Source: CAVYHJ01 sp963768165 [NCBI: uncultured bacterium] (GTDB lineage: Bacteria; UBP4; UBA4092). From it: a DNA stretch of 64,000 nucleotides. The notes below the pieces were generated by a model. The model was given only the letters and a program-made list of their open reading frames with translations. It was not told the DNA's origin and ran no database searches. The DNA lies in contig CAVYHJ010000013.1 of the NCBI GenBank assembly GCA_963768165.1, forward strand, positions 1-64,000, written 5' to 3'. A program made the position numbers and the translations under genes. Of this stretch, positions 9,578 through 19,067 are shown piece by piece (position 1 is the first letter of the stretch; each line of letters begins with the position of its first letter).

Positions 9578-9628
9578 CTTCTTTCCTCTAGGTACATTAT
9601 ACTACGTTCATCATAGGATAACATTTAA

Positions 9629-11164
9629 TTACGGATACAACTCTCTGACAAATAGGGCTGCGATGGGAGTCCCGTCTTGTTCCAAGTCATAACTGTCGTC
9701 CCATAATAATGCCGGGTCTCGGCGGTTAAAAGCATTAGTTGTAATGCGCGGATGACCTATAATAGTATTAATATCATTCGAATTAAACAGGGTTACCGCA
9801 CCCCCCTGATTAGTGGTCAGGTAAAGGAGGGTTCCCGAACCTGACGTTTGCCACACTGTCAGTTTCTGTCCTGTACTTCTATACGTTAAATCTGTTTCAC
9901 CAGCACCCGAACCTATGGTGGAAGGACCATAGGTATTATCGGGAGTCCAGATATCGCTGGACGGAGTACTTAAATCATACGCCCGCAGATAGCCCCCTTC
10001 CAAAGCCGATGAAAAATCTTGAAATGCTGGCGCACTCCCCGTATAATTTGGGTTATACACTAACCGTACATTGGCTTCCGCACTTTGTCCCGGTTCCGTG
10101 ACAGGTTGACCGTTCGGATATTCAAAAACAATTTGTCCTAATCTTGGATTAAATAACAATGGACTTTCCCGCAATATAGTTGTACCAGTACTGTTTAAAT
10201 CATTGAGAAACGCCAGTCGAACTCCATAGCACGTATCACTACCGATTGTATCTAACGCTTGCGGGTCATAAGACATACTGATGGCATGTCCTCCCGCCGC
10301 AGCCGCACCATTCCAATTGGGAATAAGGAGATTACTATTACTAGCATTCAAATTGGCACTACTGGCACTCAGGGAAACCCGCGCGGCGTAAAGTTCGGTT
10401 GTAAATCCCCACGTCGCCCAGACATTACTGTCCTGTCCCACGGAAAGCGCAAGGTCTTGCATACCGGTTTGGGTCGAGATAATATCATAAAGTCCCAATA
10501 ACGCCCACCCGCCGGTATCGCTTACGTACTTATAAATTCGCAAATGACTGGTGTAATAAGCACTAGTGCTATCCTGGTCTGTATACACCACACCCCCGAC
10601 AATGGTATTGTCAAAGGGAGATACCGCTAACGATGCAATACATGGATAAGACTTAGTTACCGGCAAACCATAAACCATCCCTGTTACAAGCTGATTATTA
10701 ATGGGTGTATTCGGCACATGATACCCGCATCCATTGTAATTAGTAGTGCTATTGTTATAATGATAACTACTAGCATTGCCATAAAGCACCATGGATTGAT
10801 CTATCAGGGTATTGGAATTCCATGTCCCAGATACCACATCGTTCCCGATAAAATTAGTGTTAGATTCCCTCATAAAAACCGTCTCACCACTGTACACAAA
10901 GGATATATCCCCAAATACATCTGTCGTATAGACCACAGAACCGTTGTAGTGGTATCCAACATCCAAGCGTCCAATCGGGTCAATGGTACTGGTACTCAAG
11001 GTCGCAGGAATAAGGCGATACGTCGAACTATTATCCGATGTCCCATTGGTATTGGTATTGCCCAAGGAGGCGAAAATGGAATAACGATAGGTCGTTCCAC
11101 CTGTGAGTGTTGTCGTTTTCACGGCGCCTTTATCTCCCGACGCACTGCGTCCTTTTGCGAGAAA
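9629..11164 (-). pseudogene. Orphan C-terminal fragment of the giant beta-helix protein (long copy)
   Basis: The frame is open from just after the stop of the upstream propeller (11165) to 9629; a GTG at 11122 would give 497 residues. It matches the C-terminal third of the 1570-residue protein, beginning at the region GRSxxxxxGAVKTTTLTGG and ending ALFVRELYP. Nucleotide identity is highest in the first 150 bases. It has no signal peptide, although the parent protein is exported. It is in the same frame as the upstream propeller, so suppression of the single TGA at 11167-11165 would give an exported propeller-tail fusion. The long frame has stayed open, which argues against a simple relic. Confidence 0.6.
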
Positions 11165-12355
11165 TCAGTTAAGTATCTTTTGGGAATCATGGATGGTTAT
11201 TTCCGGTGGAGGGTCTTTCCATAACTCTTCCGGAATTCCTGTGGCATATACTGGTACTATGGCGAAATCCACAACTTCACCCGTACTAGGATATGTTGAA
11301 TCAAATGCAAAACTATACCCCGTCCAACTTAAACTGCCATCTCCATTGATCCATGCTGTAGCAAAGCTCCCTTCTTGGGGGTACAAGCTCCCGTCATCGT
11401 AAAAGACCACCATCATCTGTTCCCCTGGGGTTAGATGGCTATACCCGGCCTCAGTCCCTCCGGTGGTTCCGACACTCGGTACATAATACTGTTGCCCTGT
11501 ATCTAAAACTTGTCCTGCGGTATTAATAGTTAACAACTCAATGCCAGTTCCAGTTGGAACCCATATATAGCGGTTGTTATCGGAAATTACAAGGTCACTA
11601 TATCCGGAAGGCGCTGGATTAAGACTAAATACTTGGCCGGTAGTTACTTGAAAAGTATTATCAATATTAAGCACCCACAAATTCCCTCCATTAGGGGAAA
11701 CATATTCTCCGCTAACAAATCCAAATTTGCCATTGGGAGTATAGTCATATCCAAAAGAGCCTCCGTTTCCTTGAGGAAATGTTGTAGTTACATTTAAGGT
11801 CTGGGTATTGTAATTGATGGTATACGCACTAAATGCAAAGCTTGTTGATAATCCTAGTATACCTCTCCCTAAAGGATCAGCTTTAGGATTGCTAATGACT
11901 GGACCAGAAGTTCCATTGATTAAATCTCCTGCAGAAGTTAAAGAATAGATCATTGAGGGACCGACATAGGAGCCGACAATTACTAATTCGTTATTAGGTG
12001 TAACCGCTAAATATCCTATGGTCCCCGGGGTGGAACCTAACGAAAACAAGTTTCCATTAGGTAAGATTTGATACCGGTTAATTCCCGGACTACTCCCGCC
12101 TATTGAGGCTAAGAGAAATTGATAATCATTAGTAACAGCTAAATCCCCATGATCAAACCCATCGCCTCCTGCGGTATACTGAATATAGGGATCAATAAAT
12201 TGCCCATTGGGTAAAACTTTTAATTGATAAATTTTTGCAGGATTTTCTTCCCCCAACACTATATAGAGATTGTAATGATCTAGCGATGCTGGGCACCAAG
12301 CGACGGTGCCCAGTAACCCGATTACGGTAAAAATAAAAACTAAAACTTTCTGCAA
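11165..12355 (-). CDS. Secreted YVTN-like beta-propeller protein, first copy
   Basis: 396 residues from a TTG start at 12355, chosen because AGGAG (12367-12363) lies seven bases upstream and it places the signal peptide (hydrophobic 4-20) at the N-terminus; an earlier ATG at 12409 would overlap the giant gene's end. Propeller strands include LAVTPNNELVIVG, FGYDYTPNGKFGFVSG and LVISDNNRYIWVPTG. The C-terminus is ATGIPEELWKDPPPEITIHD followed by SQKILN, slightly shorter than in the other copies. It follows the giant gene by 13 bases and is probably co-transcribed with it. It is the most divergent of the three propellers. Confidence 0.75.
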   Translation of the reverse strand: MQKVLVFIFTVIGLLGTVAWCPASLDHYNLYIVLGEENPAKIYQLKVLPNGQFIDPYIQYTAGGDGFDHGDLAVTNDYQFLLASIGGSSPGINRYQILPNGNLFSLGSTPGTIGYLAVTPNNELVIVGSYVGPSMIYSLTSAGDLINGTSGPVISNPKADPLGRGILGLSTSFAFSAYTINYNTQTLNVTTTFPQGNGGSFGYDYTPNGKFGFVSGEYVSPNGGNLWVLNIDNTFQVTTGQVFSLNPAPSGYSDLVISDNNRYIWVPTGTGIELLTINTAGQVLDTGQQYYVPSVGTTGGTEAGYSHLTPGEQMMVVFYDDGSLYPQEGSFATAWINGDGSLSWTGYSFAFDSTYPSTGEVVDFAIVPVYATGIPEELWKDPPPEITIHDSQKILN

Positions 12356-12368
12356 TGTCCGGCTCCTT

Positions 12369-15300
12369 TTAGGGATACAGTTCCTGCACAAACAGGGCTT
12401 GTTCCGCATTACCGCTGTTATCTAAATTATAGCCGTCGGACCAGCTTACCAGCAAGTCCCGCTGGTTGCGAGTATTGGTCGTGATGCGCGGATACCCCAC
12501 AAGAGAAGCCGTATTAAAGAAGGTCGCGATATTCCCACGATTGGAAGTTAAGGTATTACTGGTTGCCCAGGTCACGAATTTACTTCCGGTCACTTCATAG
12601 GTTAAATCCATCTGTGCGGAACCAATACTTATTTCCTTCGGCCCAAAATTACTATCCTTTTCCCATGTCTCATTAGAAGCCGTAACCAAATCATAGGCAC
12701 GTACATAGCCGTCATACGCTCCCGCAAAATCCTCATAGGCAGGGGCGGCATTCGTGAACCAGGGATTATACACAATACGCGCGTTATTAGAAGCAGTACC
12801 CCCGGATTCAGTCACTGGTTTTCCGTAAACTGGACTTGAATATTGTAAACTAACAACGCTCCTTTGAACTTGCAATGGACTCGATCGTAATTGCGGGTTA
12901 CTTCCACCGGTGGTATCATCCAGAAAAACCAAGCGAATTCCATAGCGTCCATTAGCCGTATCTATGCTTTGGGGATCATAAGTCATGCTGATGGCATGTC
13001 CTCCCTTTAAAGACGCACCATTCCAATTGGAAATAAGGACACTAGGAGTCAAAGGGGCACTACTGGCACTCAGGGAAACCTGCGTTGCGTAGAGTTGAAC
13101 ACTCGATCCCCACGTCACCCAAACATTACTGTCCTGCCCGACAGAAAGCGAGAGGTCCTGAATGGTCGAAGTATCATAAAGTCCCAATAACGCCCACCCG
13201 CCGGTGTCGCTTAGATACTTGTAAATTTGTAAATGAATAGTAGTTAGATCGGTATATACCAATCCCCCGACAATGGTATTGTCAAAGGGAGATATCGCTA
13301 ACGATGCAATCCCTGGAAAGGGCTCCGACTCAATGCCATTCACCGTCACAAGCTGATTGTTAATAGGTGTATTTGGCACATGATACCCGCATCCTTCTAA
13401 GTAGAGAGAGCTGGTATGACCCCCATTGCAGTAAAGCACCATGGATTGATCTACCAGAGTATTAGAATTCCATGCCCCGGACACCACATCGTTCCCGATA
13501 AAATTAGTATTAGATTCCGTCATCAAAATCGTCGTCTCAACGTTGTATACAGTGGATATATTCCCAAATACATCTGTCGTATAGACTACGCTCCCGTTAT
13601 AATGATACCCAACATCTAAGCGTCCTATCGGGTCAATAGTACTGGTGCTCAAAGTCGCAGGGATAAGGCGATAGGTCGAACTATTATCCGCTGTCCCGTT
13701 AGTATTGGTATTTCCCAAGGAGGCGAAGATGGAATAACGATAGGTCGTTCCACCTGTGAGCGTTGTCGTTTTCACGGCACCTTGATCTACCGCTGTACTG
13801 CGTCCCCCGGCACTATAGGCAGAACGAGCCAACCCATTACTGTCATATTCCATGGCATACCAGGCATCTTCGTATATTCCTGTCGGACCGTTTGTTGATT
13901 TATAACTACTACCATCCAAAGCCGCCCAGTACTGAATTGAAGGGCTATGATAAAGAGAACTGGCAGGCAGATAAATTTGGATCGAATCATTTCCGAAGAG
14001 TAATATAACATAATCAGTTGAACTGATGGTCCACCCATTACCGCTGTTGGAAAGAGTTATCAATACATTACCGACTCCCGCACCCGTAGACGTATACGAC
14101 CAACTTCCCCCATTCAACGTGGTAGCATACCCCAGTTGCGTACTCCCACTCAACCCGTTGGCATAAGTGGATACTGTGATCTTGGCACCGATCGGAGGTG
14201 TGCTGGCAAACGAATAGGACATCCCCGACAGGTAACTAATTTGCAATGGGAACCGGCTGGCATCTCCGCTATTCTGTGCCAGATAAAACCCGTCATGAGT
14301 CGTGGAACTCAAAAAGGTCGTACTGCTCAATTGAGTCTGGTGCACCAGCATCGGATTACTCCCCGTGATATCCGTATTATCCCCGCCCGTCGTATTCAAA
14401 GGAACTCCATTGGTATTTTGTCCATTATCCCAATACAGATTATTGCGGGTTTCTACGGTACAGGCACTATACTGGTTAACGATTCCGGTTTGATTTCCTA
14501 CGAACAGATTATTTTCCAATCGTAAGGTAAGCGAATAACCCTCATTGGATAGTAGAACACCGATGCTATTCCCATAAAACGTATTACTTTGAAGATAGTT
14601 TGTCATCGTTGGACTCGACGATCCCGGCGTTATCAACAAGTTCACACCATACCCATTATTGATAAAGAGATTATTAACCACATTCGCCATAACCGTACTG
14701 GTGGTATAAGAATAGATTCCATATACATCGTTTTTAAAAATGTTATTCTGGATCGGTTTATCGATATTCAAAGAAGCTTCCTCATCAAGACCGTATTGGG
14801 CATAGGAGAATTGACAATATTGAATATTCGACGCCGGGTTTGAACTTAGAGACAGCGCAATAGCGAAGTAATCATTTGAATCCAATCCCCCGCGTAAGGG
14901 CATGGCATGTAAACTACCTGTCGCATAAATCGAAGTGAATTGGATTTCATTTCCCGGTTGACCTATGGCTGCGAGAGTCGCTCCGTTATTCAATTCCCCT
15001 CCCGTATCGGTACTATCCCGATAAAAGGAAACTACCACCCCAGAGTCAATCGCGAGCGTATTCCCATTCCCGGATACGGTGATGGAATAATTGCTGGCAC
15101 TATTGCCAATGATCACATCCACCGGGTCATAGTGATAGCCGACATATTCATTAGTCCCCGTATCTCTGGGAACCAATGACCAGATTTGAGAGGTAGTGAT
15201 GTTGGAAAGAATCAACATAGCGGTTTCGCTGGTCTTGGTATCCAATCCATAGACCGATGCCGCTGAATCACCGAGAAAAGTCTCACTCATAGTCAAATTA

Positions 15301-17081
15301 TGATTCAAATAATAACTTCCATTGGGTGAACTACTATAGACGGGAAGGCTGCCGGTTTGTATAGTATTCTCTGTATAAGTTTTGGTTACTCCAAACCAGG
15401 GAGTTGCTACATCATAAAATTTATTATACGAATGCGTCCCGAAGAATGTACTATTCCCCGCATACAACCCAAAGGGGCCATTGGTGATGAGGTTGTTTTT
15501 GCAACTCAAATAAGTGCCGGTACTGAAATTCGCATAGGCATAGATACTCGTATCAACCCCGTCCACGGTATTATTCAAGGCATTGATATAGGCCGTGGTT
15601 GTCGTATTATAACCATAAATTCCATAGGCAGCTGGGCCCAAAATCAAATTGTTGAGTAAAGTAACCCCATTAGAACTTCCATTGTTTATCCAGACATCCG
15701 CCACACTACACAAACGGATGATATTATTTTCCACAGGGTTATTTAATTGAGTTTGAATTTTAAGCCCATATTGGGCATAAGCGATTTTACAATATTCAAT
15801 CCAACTGGCTGTAGACGAAGTAGGTTGAAAATAAATAGCCGTAGTATAATCCCCCGGAGCAGGAGTTGCCGTGCTATAACCAGAAATTGTTGCTCCAACC
15901 GAATTATCATTGGCACTGGTAAACATGATATAGTTAAACTTATCACCTTTGGCAATAATCTTACTAGCAGTCTGGACGACAATCTCAGCTCCTTCCGAAA
16001 ACTTAATGACGGTGCCGCCTTCAATCGCCAATGACCACGGGGAGCCAACGGTAAATGGCCCACTGAGATAATAGGTGTTTCCTGATTTCCAGACTTCATT
16101 AGAAGCTATCGTTGTATTCGTCAACGTTTGGTAATCGAGCGTTATCGGATATTGTGACGATTGTACCCAGCTAAACGGGACTCCTTCCAAAAGGTACAAG
16201 TGTCCATCCGCTTGGTAGAGTTGTTTATACATATTCAGAGGAAGTCCGCTATTTTGGCTGTCAAAGGCTTGACTTACTACAAATTGACAGATAGTATTCC
16301 CGGTGGAACTATCGGTAAAATATAAACTCTGATTTTCTCCCGAAAGAAAACTATTCGTTAAGGATTCTCCAGCACTGTTGGTGATGGAACAGGATACACT
16401 GCTGGTATCGATTTCCGTGATACTCACCAAATAGACGGTGGAGTCCATATTAAAGATGGCGGGAGAGGGGAGGGAAGAGTTGTTTTGTAAGATCAGTCTC
16501 TGCTCAAAAGAACCTCTCAAATATTGATATTGCACGTCTATTCCTGGAAACACGCCGGGATAGGTTAAGGTATTCCCCTTGAGAACGGGATAGGATTGGG
16601 AAACAACTTGTAAGGTCTGTAATGTGTTGGTTTGCATATTATAAAATCCGATGGAACGCAGACCCATCCGGAGTATATCGCCATTCGCGGTATAAGTCAC
16701 AGGAAAGGAGGCGCTCATTGATCCAGTAAATTTAACCTGATAAGGTCCTTGCAAGGCTTGATAGGTTCCATCCTGAGTGGATTGTATACTCTCGACCGAT
16801 ACCTGCCAATTGTTGGCCGTATCCTGGTAACATAACCCATCGGCACGTTCATAATAAATTGGATAGGTTGTATTTTGCGTACCAGTGGGCAATCCGGTAA
16901 CTAAATCTACGGCGTTTTCGATATTGGTGGTTTGCCAGACACGGGTATTGGCGTTTCTTCCTGAGACTACTTCGGTGACAGCATTGGGACCTGGAGTTGG
17001 GGTATCCGCAGAACAGGTCAAACCATAAAAACTAAAAATAAGCAAAAAGATTAATAAGAGAACACAGAAACGGTGGTTCAT
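12369..17081 (-). CDS. Giant secreted right-handed beta-helix protein
   Basis: 1570 residues with a signal peptide ending near residue 25. Residues about 30-330 resemble the N-terminal part of large surface proteins (NTLTYPGVFPGIDVQYQY). Residues about 340-900 carry parallel beta-helix repeats of the NosD/pectate-lyase type (NPVENNIIRLCSVADVWINN, QYCQFSYAQYGLD). A beta-rich spacer follows, then a C-terminal third with propeller-like strands (IASLAISPFDNTIVGGLVY) ending LFVQELYP. No polysaccharide-lyase residues can be assigned. GGGAGG precedes the ATG at 17081, and a 165-nt leader identical in plan to that of the paralogue at 44403 lies upstream. The N-terminal part is homologous to that paralogue, but the C-terminal module is different. 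Role inferred: surface binding or processing of polysaccharide. Confidence 0.8.
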   Translation of the reverse strand: MNHRFCVLLLIFLLIFSFYGLTCSADTPTPGPNAVTEVVSGRNANTRVWQTTNIENAVDLVTGLPTGTQNTTYPIYYERADGLCYQDTANNWQVSVESIQSTQDGTYQALQGPYQVKFTGSMSASFPVTYTANGDILRMGLRSIGFYNMQTNTLQTLQVVSQSYPVLKGNTLTYPGVFPGIDVQYQYLRGSFEQRLILQNNSSLPSPAIFNMDSTVYLVSITEIDTSSVSCSITNSAGESLTNSFLSGENQSLYFTDSSTGNTICQFVVSQAFDSQNSGLPLNMYKQLYQADGHLYLLEGVPFSWVQSSQYPITLDYQTLTNTTIASNEVWKSGNTYYLSGPFTVGSPWSLAIEGGTVIKFSEGAEIVVQTASKIIAKGDKFNYIMFTSANDNSVGATISGYSTATPAPGDYTTAIYFQPTSSTASWIEYCKIAYAQYGLKIQTQLNNPVENNIIRLCSVADVWINNGSSNGVTLLNNLILGPAAYGIYGYNTTTTAYINALNNTVDGVDTSIYAYANFSTGTYLSCKNNLITNGPFGLYAGNSTFFGTHSYNKFYDVATPWFGVTKTYTENTIQTGSLPVYSSSPNGSYYLNHNLTMSETFLGDSAASVYGLDTKTSETAMLILSNITTSQIWSLVPRDTGTNEYVGYHYDPVDVIIGNSASNYSITVSGNGNTLAIDSGVVVSFYRDSTDTGGELNNGATLAAIGQPGNEIQFTSIYATGSLHAMPLRGGLDSNDYFAIALSLSSNPASNIQYCQFSYAQYGLDEEASLNIDKPIQNNIFKNDVYGIYSYTTSTVMANVVNNLFINNGYGVNLLITPGSSSPTMTNYLQSNTFYGNSIGVLLSNEGYSLTLRLENNLFVGNQTGIVNQYSACTVETRNNLYWDNGQNTNGVPLNTTGGDNTDITGSNPMLVHQTQLSSTTFLSSTTHDGFYLAQNSGDASRFPLQISYLSGMSYSFASTPPIGAKITVSTYANGLSGSTQLGYATTLNGGSWSYTSTGAGVGNVLITLSNSGNGWTISSTDYVILLFGNDSIQIYLPASSLYHSPSIQYWAALDGSSYKSTNGPTGIYEDAWYAMEYDSNGLARSAYSAGGRSTAVDQGAVKTTTLTGGTTYRYSIFASLGNTNTNGTADNSSTYRLIPATLSTSTIDPIGRLDVGYHYNGSVVYTTDVFGNISTVYNVETTILMTESNTNFIGNDVVSGAWNSNTLVDQSMVLYCNGGHTSSLYLEGCGYHVPNTPINNQLVTVNGIESEPFPGIASLAISPFDNTIVGGLVYTDLTTIHLQIYKYLSDTGGWALLGLYDTSTIQDLSLSVGQDSNVWVTWGSSVQLYATQVSLSASSAPLTPSVLISNWNGASLKGGHAISMTYDPQSIDTANGRYGIRLVFLDDTTGGSNPQLRSSPLQVQRSVVSLQYSSPVYGKPVTESGGTASNNARIVYNPWFTNAAPAYEDFAGAYDGYVRAYDLVTASNETWEKDSNFGPKEISIGSAQMDLTYEVTGSKFVTWATSNTLTSNRGNIATFFNTASLVGYPRITTNTRNQRDLLVSWSDGYNLDNSGNAEQALFVQELYP

Positions 17082-17246
17082 GGTATATATCCTCCCTTGG
17101 TATTTTTACTTTCTTGGACGAGAATCTCTACAGTCCTCAAATGGCATACGGTCAAACAGATAGGTTACTACTTCTTCACCTCCTTTCCTATCCAGATATT
17201 TATGCTTTCTAGAGTATAAGACTCAAAACAGGTTCATACCCTTACA
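17082..17246 (-). promoter_or_regulatory. Conserved 165-nt leader of the giant beta-helix gene
   Basis: This leader aligns without indels to 44254-44418 ahead of the second giant gene. It holds AAAGGAGGTGA (17186-17176), an extended match to the complement of the usual 16S rRNA 3' end, about 95 bases upstream of the ATG and with no start codon at proper spacing. The normal ribosome-binding site GGGAGG lies next to the ATG. The conserved block could be a promoter region, a standby ribosome site or a structured RNA; duplication alone could also explain it. Confidence 0.55.
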
Positions 17247-17420
17247 AGAATATTTTCTTTTTTCTAATCCACCGGAAATAATATTCCAATAAGAACCATC
17301 TGTCAAGTACTTTTTTTAGGATAGTTTAATCATAGTAATGTTTCTTATTTTGTGAGGTAATTTCTATACTTCAGGGATATTTTGTTCTTTGCTGGACAAA
17401 TGGTTGCTCAATAGATTAAG

Positions 17421-17727
17421 ACAAGGTGAGGTGTGCCATTTTGGCATAGTTAAATTTGCGATTTAAGGGGCTCAAAATGTTTCAAAATTGGGTCTGAGTT
17501 ATCTCCCTATTTTCTCCGTATTATCTCCGTATTGTCTCCCATTGAAAAAGAGTGAGGATTTGGTTCGGGACTGGATTTAAGGCTCTTTTAGGTAAGTTTG
17601 TTGTTTCTACGTCAATTTTGAGTGATTCTTGAAGGTTTTAAAAGAGGAGGCGGTAATTTCAGTTTTTATAGGGGGAGAAATTGGGAGGTATACCCATGAG
17701 GGTCTGACCCTCTTAGGTTGTCCTCCG
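17421..17727 (+). repeat. Dispersed intergenic repeat, copy 1, with 11-bp iterons
   Basis: About 300 bases shared with 28504-28800 and, inverted, 43733-44040. Features in order: palindrome TGCCATTTTGGCA (17434-17446); four TCTCC-type direct repeats starting at 17502, 17513, 17524 and 17535, exactly 11 bases apart; a conserved GAAAAAGAGTGAGGA stretch; and at the far end a degenerate GAGGGTCTGACCCTC hairpin. No open frame is conserved. The rest of 17247-17825 shows no gene. Confidence 0.75.
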
Positions 17728-17825
17728 TACCCAAATCGGCTCTTTCGGGTTAGGAATGTCTCCTAAACTGGTTTAGTGAAGGTGTACGTTTTGGGTCATT
17801 TTGAAGTAATTACAGGGGGAGATAT

Positions 17826-19067
17826 TTATAAGGATTTAAATTGATTAGCGTGTTCCCGGATAACCTGCAAAGTATCCGTATCCGAATCGAACACAGAATT
17901 ACGTCCTTGCGGCTCAAGGATTGGGTCACCGGTAAACGGGTCACCCTTCCGCCATTTAAAATCTTTCCGCGGGGAACGTCCCAAACCGCCCCAAGCCCAG
18001 AAATTCGAACCGACCAGGCTGCCTCCCGCAGACGCCACCTTGCAGATTTTATCAAAGACTACCTTAAAAAAATGATTCCGGGCGGTGACCGGTGCGGAAG
18101 AATCATTCGAGCCATAATCTCTATCCAGCCCAAATTCTTCCAAGACCATCGGTTTGTGCAGAGAATCCGTTAACCGAAGTTGTTGGTCAATATATTTCAT
18201 GGATTCCTTTTCGGAATAAATCAACGATTCCTTCATCTTCTCTTGATTCCACCACCCCCAATTTCTGGGCCAGAGATGGATACAAATATAGTCGATAGAG
18301 CGGCTGCTGTGAGCCTTTACAAAACATTCTTCACTTTCCAAACACCCTTTGGTCCCTTCACTCCCGGTCGTCACCAAATGATTCTTATCCAAAGATTTTA
18401 TATATTTGGCACTCCGGTCAATCCAGTCATTGAAATTCTTAAACTTTTGCGGTTCCAGTTTTCCATCGGGATGCGGTCTGGGTTCATTCGATAATTCCCA
18501 TGCCATTATCACGGGGTCATCTTTGTAGAGCAATTTGGTAAAAGTATTTTTTCTAAATAAAAGATCCTTAATAAAACACTGATAATCTCTTTGGGCGCCA
18601 TTATTCTCATAGAACGTCGCGGCATATTTCATGAAGTCGCCATAGGACGAACCTTTTTCCGGGTGTACCAGGGGCTGTTGCTTTTGCCAGGTGACATATT
18701 GTGCCATACCGCCCGTCCAGTCCCAATAATTAGTCAGATACACAACCGCAGACATATCTCGTTTTTTCATTTCCGCAAGTAAATAATCCAGACCTTTCAA
18801 CAGAGACTTATTATACACACCCGGACGGGACTGGATAGCTGGTTTTAGGGTGTTTTTCAAGGGTGAATTTTCCACCCCGCCCATAACCCGCAGATTGTTT
18901 ATCCCGGCAGATTGCAACAAATCCAATTCTTTCCGCAAACGAATTCTGCCATCTTTCGTGGCCCCCAAATAACACCCATACCACATATTGGCACCGATAA
19001 CGTAATAGGGTTTTCCGGCCAACTCAAATTGTCTCCCGTTAACGGCAATAAAAGGATTTTTCTTCAT
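17826..19067 (-). CDS. GH5 endo-beta-mannanase-like enzyme without signal peptide
   Basis: 413 residues from the ATG at 19067, which overlaps the stop of the upstream ABC-F gene (ATGA); a longer frame starting at 19127 would lie inside that gene and is rejected. GH5 features: YYVIGANMWYG near 21-31, NNLRVMGG, WELSNEPRPHP with acid/base Glu175, ICIHLWPRNWGWW, and VLEEFGLD with nucleophile Glu291. The sequence most resembles subfamily GH5_7 mannanases/mannosidases, by eye. No signal peptide is visible, so it probably acts inside the cell on imported manno-oligosaccharides, unless an export signal is missed. Coupling to an ABC-F gene is unusual for a glycosidase. Confidence 0.82.
   Translation of the reverse strand: MKKNPFIAVNGRQFELAGKPYYVIGANMWYGCYLGATKDGRIRLRKELDLLQSAGINNLRVMGGVENSPLKNTLKPAIQSRPGVYNKSLLKGLDYLLAEMKKRDMSAVVYLTNYWDWTGGMAQYVTWQKQQPLVHPEKGSSYGDFMKYAATFYENNGAQRDYQCFIKDLLFRKNTFTKLLYKDDPVIMAWELSNEPRPHPDGKLEPQKFKNFNDWIDRSAKYIKSLDKNHLVTTGSEGTKGCLESEECFVKAHSSRSIDYICIHLWPRNWGWWNQEKMKESLIYSEKESMKYIDQQLRLTDSLHKPMVLEEFGLDRDYGSNDSSAPVTARNHFFKVVFDKICKVASAGGSLVGSNFWAWGGLGRSPRKDFKWRKGDPFTGDPILEPQGRNSVFDSDTDTLQVIREHANQFKSL

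Larger units (their letters stand above)
6750..12355 (-). repeat. Tandem array: propeller, orphan tail, propeller, orphan tail, propeller
   Basis: Three related propeller genes alternate with two 5'-truncated copies of the 3' end of the adjacent giant gene. The unit appears to be giant-tail + spacer + propeller, duplicated twice with different left breakpoints. Unit 7944-9577 closely resembles 6750-7892 plus the tail of 9629-11122. In each junction the truncated tail begins within about 20 bases of a propeller stop codon. Confidence 0.75.

Noticed and set aside
12356-12409. Earlier ATG start for the first YVTN-like propeller
   Set aside because: It lies in the giant gene and puts 18 charged/cysteine residues before the signal peptide; TTG 12355 has a ribosome-binding site.
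17502-17540. 11-bp direct repeats as a CRISPR or replication origin
   Set aside because: Only four short units, no spacers, no DnaA boxes, no replication genes; three dispersed copies argue for a repeat family.
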